From contig NZ_CP116413.1 in NCBI RefSeq assembly GCF_030064675.1, forward strand, positions 3,566,001 through 3,630,000: 64,000 bases of DNA, given 5' to 3'. How positions within the stretch are numbered: the stretch's first letter is position 1; each line of letters begins with the position of its first letter. The notes below the pieces were generated by a model. It saw nothing but the letters and a program-made list of their open reading frames with translations. It did not search any database and was not told the origin of the DNA. Shown here in pieces: positions 33,066-41,660 of this stretch. The DNA comes from Crossiella sp. CA-258035 (GTDB lineage Bacteria > Actinomycetota > Actinomycetes > Mycobacteriales > Pseudonocardiaceae). The position numbers were made by a program, and so were the translations under genes.

Positions 33066-33755
33066 GTGGTGCTCGAGGAAGCTGACCGACTGCCGTTCTG
33101 TGTTGTGCTGCAACGGTTACATGACTCCATTGCGCACCGGGCTGTGCCTTCCGTCAGGGGATCGCTCGAAGCCGCCGACTTCGGCCTCCCACGGTGTCAC
33201 CGTCCATTCGGGACGATTCGCGCCGACGCTGCCACCGCCGAAGCCGTCGCTGGCACCTTGGATCTCCACCCGGCGTACTTCGTCGGCGGGCGTCGCGATC
33301 GAGCCCCGGGCAGCCTGCCGCGCCGTCCTTTCCGCCAGAAGCTCAACATCCTCTTCGACCTCGTCCGCCCGATCGGAGCGGATGAACTCGGCCTGGACGT
33401 CTTCGCGGCCAACGTGCGTCAGCGTGGTGCCGAACTCGGTGAGCTGGACTGGACGATCTCGCCGGAGATGATCGCGGACCTGCGCGCCAACGCCATCGTC
33501 GATCCGGGGCTGCTTGAGGTGATCATGACGGCTGACGCCTTCTGCGTCCCGCCTGCCTACTTCCTCGACGAGGACCTCGCAGGCCGGATGGAGATCCAGA
33601 TCAAGAACTACCGAAACTCCCGCGCATTGGCAGTCGCTGGTATCTCACACGTCAGGATCGCTTGTGGCAGCAGCATTTCTGGTCCGCTGCCGGAACGAGC
33701 GGTCCTGGCGTTGATCCGAGCCGTGGGCGAGTGCACCGGCCCATCGGAGCGGTGA
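33066..33755 (+). CDS. EspR-like XRE regulator with two tandem helix-turn-helix-type halves
   Basis: A 229-residue protein from GTG 33066 (weak ribosome binding site). The second half (residues about 88-175: KLNILFDLVRPIGADELG, EMIADLRANAI, IMTADAFCVPPAYFLDED) follows the layout of EspR-type regulators, in which LFDxVxP begins the fold, a modified helix-turn-helix follows, and a F..AYF.D segment ends it. The first half (LQRLHDSIAHRAVPS, AVAGTLDLHPAYFVGG) looks like a decayed copy of the same unit. Such proteins bind DNA as dimers and can bridge sites. It is divergent from the 591-residue unknown gene. Target genes are unknown. Confidence 0.6.
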   Translation: MVLEEADRLPFCVVLQRLHDSIAHRAVPSVRGSLEAADFGLPRCHRPFGTIRADAATAEAVAGTLDLHPAYFVGGRRDRAPGSLPRRPFRQKLNILFDLVRPIGADELGLDVFAANVRQRGAELGELDWTISPEMIADLRANAIVDPGLLEVIMTADAFCVPPAYFLDEDLAGRMEIQIKNYRNSRALAVAGISHVRIACGSSISGPLPERAVLALIRAVGECTGPSER

Positions 33756-33771
33756 TCGCACGTACTCTCGG

Positions 33772-34397
33772 ATGATGGGTTTGACACGATCACGCAGGAA
33801 GCGCTCGCCTCGACTACGGGGAATTCGGCGGCCGAGCAAGAGGCTGTGGTTGCCCCGGAGGTCGCGGCCGTTCTTCTGGCTCCTCGACGTGGTGCTGGTC
33901 CTCCCCGTGGTGGGAACCGCGTTGCTGGGCGGCTTCCAGAACGACAGTTGGGTGTTCGGGTTGAGCCAGGTGGTGATCGGGGCACCGTTGATCGTGTGCC
34001 TCGGCCGAGCCTCGTTCGGGCCACTCTTCGGCGTGGCACGGGCCTCCGTCAACGAGCTGTGGACTCTGACCGCGCAGACCGGCTACGCCGCGTTCGCCGC
34101 GGTGCTGGTGGTCTTCACCCGCTTCCTGTCCGAGCCTCGCCGGTCACCGTGTCGATGGACGGGATCACCGCGGCGTTGATCGGCGTGTTCGCGCTCGCGG
34201 CGGGCAACAACATGATCAAGGCGTACCGGATCGTCTCGGACTCGTCATGGCGGCCGCCGCATCCGCCGCGCGGGCGGGGCGCGCGGCGCAGGTTCCTCGT
34301 GGCGAACACCGCCGACACCGGAACGACGGTGCGGGCTCTGCGTTCCCGGGGTGTCCGCGGGACCGGAGCACGCACCGCCAGGGCGGGTCGCGGCTGA
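33772..34397 (+). pseudogene. Membrane protein gene with a frameshift near 34130
   Basis: From ATG 33772 a basic N-terminus (SRRKRSPRLRGIRRPSKRLW) is followed by three hydrophobic segments (FFWLLDVVLVLPVVGTALLG, QVVIGAPLIVCLGRASFG, YAAFAAVLVVFTRFL). After LSEP the frame becomes uncharacteristic and stops at 34179. One base away, the other frame continues naturally with PVTVSMDGITAALIGVFALA, NNMIKAYRIVSDSSWRPPHP to a stop at 34397, adding a fourth segment. A one-base indel (or sequencing error) at about 34130 explains this. The intact protein would be about 208 residues. Family unknown. It ends convergently with the ABC exporter gene. Confidence 0.6.
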
Positions 34398-34402
34398 GCT
34401 GA

Positions 34403-36253
34403 TCAGGTCGGCGGCGGCACCAGTTGCCCCGCGAAGCGCCGGTACAGCGGGCTTGAGGCCACCAGCTCGTCGTGCTTGCCCGTGTCCACCACCCTCCCGT
34501 CTTCCAGCACGACGATCAGGTCCGCGTCGCGCACCGTGGAGATCCGGTGTGCGATCACCAGCACGGTGCAGTGCCGCGCCACCTGGCGCACGGTCGCGGC
34601 CAGTGCCTCCTCGTTGGCCGCGTCCAGCTGTGCGGTCGGCTCGTCCATCAGCAGCAGCGACGGGCGGCACAGCAGGGCACGGGCGATCGCCACCCGCTGG
34701 CGCTGGCCGCCGGAGAGCAGCACGCCCCGGTCGCCGACCTCGCTGTCCAGGCCGTCGGGTAGCTGGTCGACCAGGGTGGTCAGGTTGGTCATCCGCAGTA
34801 CTTCGGCGATCTCCTCCTCGGTGGCCTCCGGTGCGGCGTAGGTGAGGTTGGAGCGCAGCGAGCCCCACAGGATCGGGGCTTCCTGTTGCACGTAGCCGAT
34901 CTGGCCGCGGAGCTCGCCCAGGTCCATCGCGCTGATGTCACGTCCGCCCAGCAGGATCGTGCCTGATTCCGGGGTGTAGAAGCGTTCGACCAAGGCGAAG
35001 ATGGTGGACTTGCCCGCACCGGACGGCCCGACCAGCGCGGCCCGCGAGTACGGCGGCACGGTGAAGGACACCTCGTGCAGCACCGGGCGGTCCTCGGTGT
35101 AGCCGAAGGAGACCGCGTCCAGCCGCAGCTCGGCCGCGGCCGAGGTCTCCGCCGAGGGGCGCCTGTCCGGTTGCTCGTCCGCGGGCTCGGTCTCCAGCGC
35201 AAGGGTGTCCTGGATCCGTTGCAGCGCACCGAGTCCGCGCTGCACGGTGGTGGCCGCCTGCAGGATCATGATCAGCGGCATCACCAGCATCATCAGGTAC
35301 AGCAGGAACGCGACCAGCTCGCCGAGCTCCATGGTGCCGTTGGCCACCCTCGCCCCGCCGACGCCCAGTACGAACAGGAAGGAACCGTTGGCCGCCAACG
35401 ACATCGTCGGCCCCACCACCGAGTCCAGCTTGGCCGCGCGCACCCCGGCCCGGTAGGCCTCGTCGGCCCGCGCGCTGATCCGGTCCACCTCGCGCTGCTG
35501 GGCGCGGCTGGCCAGCACGGTCCGGAAGGCGCCGAGCACCCGGTCCAGGTCCGCCGTCATCGCCCCCACCCGGTCCTGGGCGTGCTCGGAAGCCCGCCGG
35601 ATGCCCATCAGCGCCAGGCTGACCAGCAGCAGCGCCACCGTCACGGTCGCCAGCACCAGCAGGAACATCCGCCAGTCCAGCCACAGCATCAGCGCGACCG
35701 AGCCGACCAGGCCGACCACGCCGGTGACCGCCTCCACCACGCCGGAGGACACCACTTCGCGCAGCAGCGTGGTGTCGGTGCCGGTCCTGGACAACAGGTC
35801 CCCTGAGCGCAGCCGGTCGTGCTCGCGGACCGGCAGGTGCAGCAGTTGCCGGATCAGCCGCTGGCGCACCCCGAACACCATGGCCTCGCCGGTGCGCTGC
35901 AACAGGAAGCTCTGCACACCGCTGATCGCGGCCTCGGCCAGGAACAGCGCGACCAGGGCGACCACCAGCCAGGTGATGTCGCCGCCGATCCCGTTGACGA
36001 CCCGCATCACCAGCAGCGGCTGCACCAGCGACAGGCCGGCCGCGGCCAGTCCCAGGGCCAGCGCCACCAGCAGCGGTCCGCGTTGCGCGCGCAGGTAGCG
36101 CAGCAGGTCCCTCGGCCGTGCCCTCGGGCCGTCCTCGAGGCCGCCCAGCCCCGGCGGAGCGGCGGACCAGTCGATCTCGGAACTGTCTGGGTTCCCGTTC
36201 CCCTTCGCCCGGGTGCCGGTCATGCTCACCTCGCGATCGGCCGTGCTCGTCAT
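34403..36253 (-). CDS. ABC exporter with fused membrane and ATPase domains (RiPP export)
   Basis: A 616-residue half-transporter with an N-terminal six-helix exporter domain (residues about 60-350, including LLVALALGLAAAGLSLVQPL and ITWLVVALVALFLAEAAIS) and a C-terminal ATPase. The ATPase has Walker A GPSGAGKST, Q-loop YVQQEAP, signature LLSGGQRQR, Walker B LLLMDEPTAQLD and the H-loop VIAHRIST. There is no N-terminal C39 peptidase domain, so leader removal would be done by another protein. It is the last gene of the RiPP operon, two bases after the CPBP protease stop. Start at ATG 36253; ATG 36223 is an alternative. It most likely exports the modified peptide and may also give self-protection. 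Confidence 0.9.
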   Translation of the reverse strand: MTSTADREVSMTGTRAKGNGNPDSSEIDWSAAPPGLGGLEDGPRARPRDLLRYLRAQRGPLLVALALGLAAAGLSLVQPLLVMRVVNGIGGDITWLVVALVALFLAEAAISGVQSFLLQRTGEAMVFGVRQRLIRQLLHLPVREHDRLRSGDLLSRTGTDTTLLREVVSSGVVEAVTGVVGLVGSVALMLWLDWRMFLLVLATVTVALLLVSLALMGIRRASEHAQDRVGAMTADLDRVLGAFRTVLASRAQQREVDRISARADEAYRAGVRAAKLDSVVGPTMSLAANGSFLFVLGVGGARVANGTMELGELVAFLLYLMMLVMPLIMILQAATTVQRGLGALQRIQDTLALETEPADEQPDRRPSAETSAAAELRLDAVSFGYTEDRPVLHEVSFTVPPYSRAALVGPSGAGKSTIFALVERFYTPESGTILLGGRDISAMDLGELRGQIGYVQQEAPILWGSLRSNLTYAAPEATEEEIAEVLRMTNLTTLVDQLPDGLDSEVGDRGVLLSGGQRQRVAIARALLCRPSLLLMDEPTAQLDAANEEALAATVRQVARHCTVLVIAHRISTVRDADLIVVLEDGRVVDTGKHDELVASSPLYRRFAGQLVPPPT

Positions 36254-36255
36254 GG

Positions 36256-37773
36256 TCAGGTCACCGCCACACCGTGGCGCGCTGCCGGTGCCGGGCGGTC
36301 CCGGACCAGCAGTGGCGTGACCAGCGAGACCGCGTTGAACACCGCGTGGGCCACCAGCGCGGCGAGCAGCCCCAGCTCCACCACCACTACACCCAGCACC
36401 GCGCCGACCAGCACAAGTTCACCCATCCGGACCCAGCGCGGGGTGAACGCCGATCCGCTGTGCATGGCCGCCCACAACACGGCCGTGGCCACGGCCGCCA
36501 CCCACGGGCTGCCGGTCAGCCACACCAGCACCGCCACGCCCAGCAGCCGGAAGACGACCTCCTCGCTGATCGCGCTCTGCACCGTGACCCCCAGGACCCC
36601 GCCGACGCCGACCCCGGCGTGCCGCAGCGAGCCCCGGTCCGGCGCCGCGGAGATCGTGGCGATGCCCGCGTTGCGCAGCAGCGCGTAGCCCGTAGCCCCG
36701 AGGCCCAGCCAAACCAGGCCGATCCAGCCACCCCACACCAACTGCCGGACCGGTTCCTCCAGCAGCGGCAGGCCGATCCGGTCCGCGACCACCAGCCCGG
36801 CCAGCGCCGCGACCACCACCACCGCGGTGGACACGATCCCGGTGACCGCCGACATCAGCACGTTCACCGTGCGGAAAGCCGACCAGGACAGCCGCCCGTC
36901 GTAGGCGTTGACCGCCGAGTTCTCCAGCGCCGCCCGCTCGTTGACCAGCACCGCCAGCAGCACCGGCCCGGCCAGCGCGAGCACCAGGTACGGGTCCGCG
37001 CGCCCGCCCGCGAAGGCCAGGATGGCGACCCCGGTGACCAGGGCGAGCACCGCGCCGAGCAGACCGCCCACACTGGCCAGGGCCTCCCGCTGCTCGGCCC
37101 GCTCGACCTCGCGCACGTCCTGCCCGACCACCTCGATCACCGAGTCCACCCGCAGCACCGCCCCGCCCACGGTCTCCGCGCTCAGGTCGATCCGCACGTC
37201 CGGACCAGTCGCCCGGAACCGGTGCAGGCTCTCCACATCCCCGTCGGCGCGTTCGAAATCGCCGTGGCCGCTCGGCGTGGTCGTGCGCCACCGCCTGCCG
37301 CCCGCGCCGTCGAGTCGTGCGCGCAGTTCCGGCGAACTCAGCGCGGCCTCCCGTGCGGCGGTCTCGATGACGGTCTGCCGCACCGGGCCGTCGATGTCGA
37401 ACAGCAACACCGCGCCATCGGCGGAGATGCCGACCAAGATGCTGCCCCTGGCACCGGCATCGTTGCCGAGGAAACGGATCCGCCAGGAACCGCGCAGGCC
37501 CCAGTCCTGCAGGAAGCCATGCTGGCGGTCCACCGCGCCGAGCTGGTGCAGCTTGTCCACGGTCTCCCCGTCGAACCACAGCGTGGCGAACGCGCGCCAG
37601 CCCTCGACGTCCACACCACACAGCCGCTGCACCGCGTTCCTGGCCTGCCGCAAGGCTTCCGGCCTGCCCGGCAGTCCGGTTGGCGCCACCGCGGGGTAGG
37701 CGATCCGCCGGTACCGCAGGAACAACCACACCAGCAGCGGGGCACTCAGGCCGAGCGCGATCGCCTCAACCAC
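36256..37773 (-). CDS. CPBP-family intramembrane metalloprotease
   Basis: A 505-residue membrane protein from GTG 37773, overlapping the radical SAM stop by 8 bases. The C-terminal half has the CPBP/Abi motifs: SAISEEVVFR (EExxxR), then VLWAAMHSG (motif 2 His), then AHAVFNAVS (HxxxN), each within hydrophobic helices. The N-terminal ~220 residues form an unusual soluble domain after one signal-anchor helix (RGSILVGISADGAVLLFDID). CPBP proteases occur in many bacteriocin and RiPP loci, where leader cleavage or immunity has been proposed. Placed between the modifying enzyme and the exporter, it is the best candidate for removing the leader of the precursor at 39201. Confidence 0.85.
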   Translation of the reverse strand: MVEAIALGLSAPLLVWLFLRYRRIAYPAVAPTGLPGRPEALRQARNAVQRLCGVDVEGWRAFATLWFDGETVDKLHQLGAVDRQHGFLQDWGLRGSWRIRFLGNDAGARGSILVGISADGAVLLFDIDGPVRQTVIETAAREAALSSPELRARLDGAGGRRWRTTTPSGHGDFERADGDVESLHRFRATGPDVRIDLSAETVGGAVLRVDSVIEVVGQDVREVERAEQREALASVGGLLGAVLALVTGVAILAFAGGRADPYLVLALAGPVLLAVLVNERAALENSAVNAYDGRLSWSAFRTVNVLMSAVTGIVSTAVVVVAALAGLVVADRIGLPLLEEPVRQLVWGGWIGLVWLGLGATGYALLRNAGIATISAAPDRGSLRHAGVGVGGVLGVTVQSAISEEVVFRLLGVAVLVWLTGSPWVAAVATAVLWAAMHSGSAFTPRWVRMGELVLVGAVLGVVVVELGLLAALVAHAVFNAVSLVTPLLVRDRPAPAARHGVAVT

Positions 37774-39115
37774 GGCAGCACCCCGCTCCGGCGCACGGCG
37801 AGGCCACGGCGGCGGCTGAGGTGAGGGGACCGGGGCGCAGACCGAAGGGCAGGTCGGCCGTCTCGTCCAGCCGGATGTTGCGCACGCACGCGCACCCCAC
37901 CGCCTCCTCGCGGATCGCGGCCAGCCGCAGGGGGTCGCCGATCTGGGTCAGGGACTCCGCGCGGATGTCGCCGAAGGACTTCTCCTCCACCTGGCACGGC
38001 GTGACCAGCCCGTCGGCCCGGATGTGCCAGCTCAAGTAGCCAGGGGTCAGGAACTCCACGGCCAGGCCGGTGGCGGCGAACTCCTGGTCCGGGTCGGCGC
38101 AGCGGTCCCACCCGGTCACCTCGATGTCCCAGTCCTGGTGGCCCGCTTCGACGAACTGCTCGGTCACCGACTCCACCTGCGACTCGCTCAACCCGAACTC
38201 GACGGCGTCCCCCCGGCCGACCGGGACCGTGCTCCCGGCCCGGAACAGCCGCGCGCCCGCCCCTGCGACCTGCTCGATCACCGCGCCGACATCGGCGAAG
38301 TTGGCCGGGGTGACCGTCATGGCGACGAACACGGTGACCCCGGCCCCGGACAGCCGCCGGATGGTCTCCAGCGCGCGGTGGTACGAACCGGCCTTGCCGC
38401 GCAACAGGTCGTGGTGCTCAGCGCGACCGTCCACGCTGACCTGGACCCGCACGTTGCCCAGCGCGGCGGCGAAGTCCACCGCGGCCTCGGACCAGGCCAG
38501 GCCGTTGGTGAAGATGTCCACGTTGTCGATCAGGGCGCTCGCGGTGGCCAGGATCCGCGGGAACTCGGGCACGATGGTCGGCTCGCCGCCGGTCAGGGTG
38601 ACCGCCGCGACGCCGGCGGTGGCCAGCCGCTCCAGCACCCTGGTCCAGTCCTGCGCCGAACACTCCACGGCAAAAGGCTCACCCGAACTGGCGTAGCAGA
38701 ATGCGCAGCGCAGGTTGCACCCATTGGTCAGCTGCAGCGAGGCATTCAGTGGCAGGTAGGCCTCGGTCGACCCGGTCACCCGGATTCCACCGGCCAGCGC
38801 GCCATCCTGCCAGCTCTGGGTGATGGGATGGCTGCCCAAAAGGGCATCCAGATGACGACGGGTGTCGGCCACCGGTTCCCGGTCCAGCCGGCTGCGCAAC
38901 CGCGCCAGCTCGTCCACCGTGCCGGTGCGGGCCAATTGGAGCGCGAGTTCCAGGGCCAGTCCGCTCATTCGCACGTAGTAGAGACTGGTGCGGTCGACGA
39001 AGATGCCGCCACTTGGTTGCAGGTGAATTCCCCAGTTGTCCGGCGGCTCGGTGCTCCGTTCGCTGTGCTCCCGGTCCGGGTCGGGTGACCGGGTTCCGGC
39101 CACGGTGGCTGTCAT
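37766..39115 (-). CDS. Radical SAM/SPASM peptide-modifying enzyme
   Basis: A 449-residue enzyme from ATG 39115 (GTG 39124 is possible and closer to an AGGAGG). The radical SAM cluster motif CNLRCAFC is at 133-140, followed by LTGGEPTIVPEFPRIL (SAM-binding GGEP) and the beta-barrel strands (VDIFTNGLAW, VRVQVSVDGRAEHHD). The C-terminal part has SPASM-type cysteines: LVTPCQVEEKSFGDI, GCACVRN and a terminal CAGAGCC that would ligate auxiliary iron-sulfur clusters. The N-terminal ~100 residues may hold a precursor-recognition region. It lies 85 bases after the precursor gene, beyond a strong hairpin. It probably installs a thioether or carbon-carbon crosslink on the precursor core. Confidence 0.9.
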   Translation of the reverse strand: MTATVAGTRSPDPDREHSERSTEPPDNWGIHLQPSGGIFVDRTSLYYVRMSGLALELALQLARTGTVDELARLRSRLDREPVADTRRHLDALLGSHPITQSWQDGALAGGIRVTGSTEAYLPLNASLQLTNGCNLRCAFCYASSGEPFAVECSAQDWTRVLERLATAGVAAVTLTGGEPTIVPEFPRILATASALIDNVDIFTNGLAWSEAAVDFAAALGNVRVQVSVDGRAEHHDLLRGKAGSYHRALETIRRLSGAGVTVFVAMTVTPANFADVGAVIEQVAGAGARLFRAGSTVPVGRGDAVEFGLSESQVESVTEQFVEAGHQDWDIEVTGWDRCADPDQEFAATGLAVEFLTPGYLSWHIRADGLVTPCQVEEKSFGDIRAESLTQIGDPLRLAAIREEAVGCACVRNIRLDETADLPFGLRPGPLTSAAAVASPCAGAGCCRG

Positions 39116-39146
39116 GGGTACCACGCCCCGTTTCTTTCCTCCTGGG

Positions 39147-39180
39147 CCGTCTGCTGGGTGGCAGGCCACCCAGCAGACGG
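39147..39180 (-). terminator. Attenuator hairpin between RiPP precursor and radical SAM gene
   Basis: A perfect 15-base stem (CCGTCTGCTGGGTGG and its complement) with a CAGG/CCTG loop, 21 bases after the precursor stop and about 30 bases before the enzyme start. It would end most transcripts after the precursor, keeping precursor mRNA in excess over enzyme mRNA. Confidence 0.8.
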
Positions 39181-39200
39181 ACTGTTGACGGCTATCCGCC

Positions 39201-39353
39201 TCAGGCGGCGATCAGCACCGGGTTCGGCTTGCCGCAGGCGCGCACGAACGGCCGGTAGTGCCGGCGCCAGCAGAAGATGCAGCCAATCGCCTTCACCATT
39301 GGCATGCTCGACGGCTGAGTCGCTGCCTGGGTCAACGTGCTGCTCCGACTCAC
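39201..39353 (-). CDS. RiPP precursor peptide, 50 residues, CxxC and third Cys in core
   Basis: The gene starts at GTG 39353, 8 bases after a GGAGG ribosome binding site, and ends at TGA 39201. The first ~20 residues (MSRSSTLTQAATQPSSMPMV) are Ser/Thr/Gln rich and leader-like. The rest is short, basic and aromatic with three cysteines: Cys25 and Cys28 in GCIFCW, Cys40 in VRACGKPNP, and aromatic residues Trp29, Tyr33 and Phe36 each followed within two residues by Arg (WRR, YRP, FVR). It precedes a radical SAM/SPASM enzyme, a CPBP protease and an ABC exporter on the same strand, the classic RiPP arrangement. Thioether links on Cys or aromatic cyclophanes are both possible. I recognise no known precursor family. 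Confidence 0.8.
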   Translation of the reverse strand: MSRSSTLTQAATQPSSMPMVKAIGCIFCWRRHYRPFVRACGKPNPVLIAA

Positions 39354-39382
39354 GTCATTCACCTCCCTCGTGTTTCGTTGTT

Positions 39383-39402
39383 GTCAGGTCAATTGACCGG
39401 AC
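39383..39402. promoter_or_regulatory. Palindromic operator-like site upstream of the RiPP precursor
   Basis: A 20-base dyad with a perfect 12-base centre, GGTCAATTGACC (39387-39398), and outer GTC/GAC arms, one mismatched pair in all. It lies 30 bases upstream of the precursor start in the region shared with the divergent SARP-like gene. Confidence 0.5.
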
Positions 39403-39550
39403 TCTGTCGTCCTGAAGATCGAATGGCCGGCTGGTCTCCAGACGGACTGAATCTACGGAAACCGGCCAAAGGCGGGACAAAGTCCGGCTAATGTCAGTGG
39501 CGCCGACATCCGGCAAGCAGAACGGAGTGCGTGAATTTCTGGGGGAAGCC

Positions 39551-40336
39551 ATGCCCGAAATGTCGAACCATCAACAACTGGAGTTCCGCGTACTCGGCTC
39601 GGTGGAGGTGCTCAGGCAAGGGCGCCCCCGCACGCCGAGCGCGCCCAAGCAGCGCGCCGTCCTGGCGCTGCTGATACTGCACGCCAACGAGTTCGTCCCG
39701 ATGAACCGCCTGGTGGACGACCTGTGGGGGCCGCGTTCACCGGCGCGGGCGGTGGCCGGCTTGCAGGTCTACATCGGCGCGCTGCGCAAGGTGCTGCCAC
39801 TGGCGGGCGCGACCGGCGGCGCACCGGCCATCGAGACCTGCCCGAACGGCTACCTGCTGCGGGTCCCGCCGGAGCAGATCGACCTGTACCGCTACCGGCG
39901 CCTGGCTGCCGAGGGCGACCGCGCGCTGACCGAGGGGCGGCCGGAGCGGGCCTCGGCGCTGCTGGACGCCGCACTCGCGCTGTGGCGCGGCCCGGCGCTG
40001 GCCGACCTCACCACCATCGGACAGCTCGGCGGATACGCGGAATCCCTGGACGCGCACCGCCTCTCCGTCATCGAGCGCCGGATCGAGGCGGACCTGCGCC
40101 TGGGGCGCTACGCCGCAGTCGCGGACGAACTGGAAGGGCTGTGCCAACGGCACCCCCTGCGCGAGTCGCTGCACCGGCAGCTGATGGTCGCGCACTGGCG
40201 GTGCGGGCGCAGGGCCGAGGCCCTGGCCACCTACCAGAGGGTGCGCCACACCCTGGTCGACCGGCTCGGTCTGGAGCCCTGCGAACAGCTCAGAGCGGTC
40301 CAGCAGGCGGTGCTGCGGGACACGGAACCGACCTGA
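39551..40336 (+). CDS. SARP-like regulator (winged helix plus BTAD)
   Basis: A 261-residue protein starting at ATG 39551 with GGGGGAAG directly upstream. Residues about 10-100 are the OmpR-type winged helix of SARP proteins (LEFRVLGSVEVLRQGRP, SAPKQRAVLALLILHANEFV, LVDDLWGPRSPARAVAGLQV, YIGALRKVLP). Residues about 110-255 are the bacterial transcriptional activation domain (LYRYRRLAAEGDRAL, ALWRGPALADL, ADLRLGRYAAVADELEGLC, YQRVRHTLVDRLGLEPCEQL). Length equals the small SARPs such as RedD/ActII-ORF4 types. It is divergent from the RiPP operon, so it is the likely pathway activator. Confidence 0.9.
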   Translation: MPEMSNHQQLEFRVLGSVEVLRQGRPRTPSAPKQRAVLALLILHANEFVPMNRLVDDLWGPRSPARAVAGLQVYIGALRKVLPLAGATGGAPAIETCPNGYLLRVPPEQIDLYRYRRLAAEGDRALTEGRPERASALLDAALALWRGPALADLTTIGQLGGYAESLDAHRLSVIERRIEADLRLGRYAAVADELEGLCQRHPLRESLHRQLMVAHWRCGRRAEALATYQRVRHTLVDRLGLEPCEQLRAVQQAVLRDTEPT

Positions 40337-40364
40337 ACCCCGCACCAGGTGGTATTCCTGCACG

Positions 40365-41660
40365 GTGACCGCCACCGTTCTCACCGCCCTGTGCCGCGAT
40401 CCCGGACTGACCGAGGCCCAGTTGCACGGCGTCATCACCACGGTCGCGGCCCTGGAACCGCATCTGCTGACCGAGCTGGCCACGCGGCCGGATCTGCGGC
40501 CACCCCACCGCCTCGCGGCCGTCCGCCACGCGCCCGCCTATCTGGTCAGGCAACTGCTGGACCGGTGGCCGCCCGATGTCACGCTGGTCCACGCCACCGC
40601 GACAGCACACGGGGCATCGGCCGACCTGATCCTCTACTGCGCCACCCACGACCTGCCGGACCTCGCCGTGTCGCTGGCCAGGCAGTTGGACGCCGACGAG
40701 GTCAGCTACGTGGCGGCGCGCTGGCGCAACCTGTTCGTCGACCTGCCAGAGCAGATCACGATCGCCCTGGTGGACGCGGTGCTGACCGAGACCGAGCAGG
40801 TCACGCTCACCGGGATGTCCGACTGGCAGCAGCGCGAGGCGCTGCGGCGACTCCAGCTGGAACGGGACAAGCGCGCCAGCGTGGCGTGGCAGCTGCTCGA
40901 ACCGGTGCCGCAGCTGTGGGAGCGACTGGCCGGCACGGGCGAGAACGCCATGCTGATCCGCCGCATCCTGTTGGACCGGCCGGAAGAGCTCACCGACGAG
41001 GTGCTGTTGGCCTGCCTGCCCGAGGTGACCTACGAGCAACTGGGCCACGACGAGTTCATCGCTGGTATCCGCCTGCACCAGGCAGCCGCGATGACCCGGC
41101 GCTGGCCCCGGCTGCGGGAGATCGCTGCCGACGAGCTGGCCCGGGTGGTCAGTGAAGCCATCGCCGACGGCTGGACCCCGGCCGGCCGGTACATCGGGCC
41201 GTCCTGGCCGGAGCTGGTCGCGTTGGCGGAGTTGACCAGCGAAGTGGCGCTGCTCGCCGATGCGGTGGCTGCGATCCGCGATGCCCGGCCGCCAGAGCGG
41301 TCGAGCCGTGACCGGGAGGCGGTCATGGAGTGGTCCCGTCGGCGAGCCGAGGCGGTGGCCGCGCTGACCGCCAACCCGGCCACGCCCCGAAACGAGCTGC
41401 GCACGCTGGTTCCCGCGCTGGATGAGCCTCGCCTGCTCGCTGGACGCGGTGGTACTACGCCACTGTCCGGCCGGAGGAGGTTCGGCTCGATCTGGTGCTG
41501 CTTGCCTGCGCCGCCGCCGCGATCGTCGTTCACGCCGTGCAACTGCTCACGGCCCGGCAGCCAGCCGGGGCTCAGGCCCGCCCGGTCGTGCGACTGCTCA
41601 CCTGGGTTGCCTGCCTCGCGCTCGCCGCTGCGGCACGCTTCCTGGCCTCTGGCTGGGTGA
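40365..41660 (+). CDS. Helical repeat (leucine-rich-variant-like) protein, probable frameshift near its end
   Basis: Begins at GTG 40365. Residues 1-350 are helical repeats with Leu/Ala/Val-rich units and segments typical of leucine-rich-repeat variants (ATRPDLRPPHRLAAVRHAPA, ALTANPATPRNELRTLVPAL). After about base 41425 the frame loses coding character (RGGTTPLSGRRRFGSIWCCL...). One base away, another frame continues naturally as RWTRWYYATVRPEEVRLDLV into the hydrophobic start of the next gene. The two may therefore be one ~550-residue protein split by a one-base indel, or a real gene pair whose first member ends irregularly. Function unknown. Confidence 0.55.
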   Translation: MTATVLTALCRDPGLTEAQLHGVITTVAALEPHLLTELATRPDLRPPHRLAAVRHAPAYLVRQLLDRWPPDVTLVHATATAHGASADLILYCATHDLPDLAVSLARQLDADEVSYVAARWRNLFVDLPEQITIALVDAVLTETEQVTLTGMSDWQQREALRRLQLERDKRASVAWQLLEPVPQLWERLAGTGENAMLIRRILLDRPEELTDEVLLACLPEVTYEQLGHDEFIAGIRLHQAAAMTRRWPRLREIAADELARVVSEAIADGWTPAGRYIGPSWPELVALAELTSEVALLADAVAAIRDARPPERSSRDREAVMEWSRRRAEAVAALTANPATPRNELRTLVPALDEPRLLAGRGGTTPLSGRRRFGSIWCCLPAPPPRSSFTPCNCSRPGSQPGLRPARSCDCSPGLPASRSPLRHASWPLAG

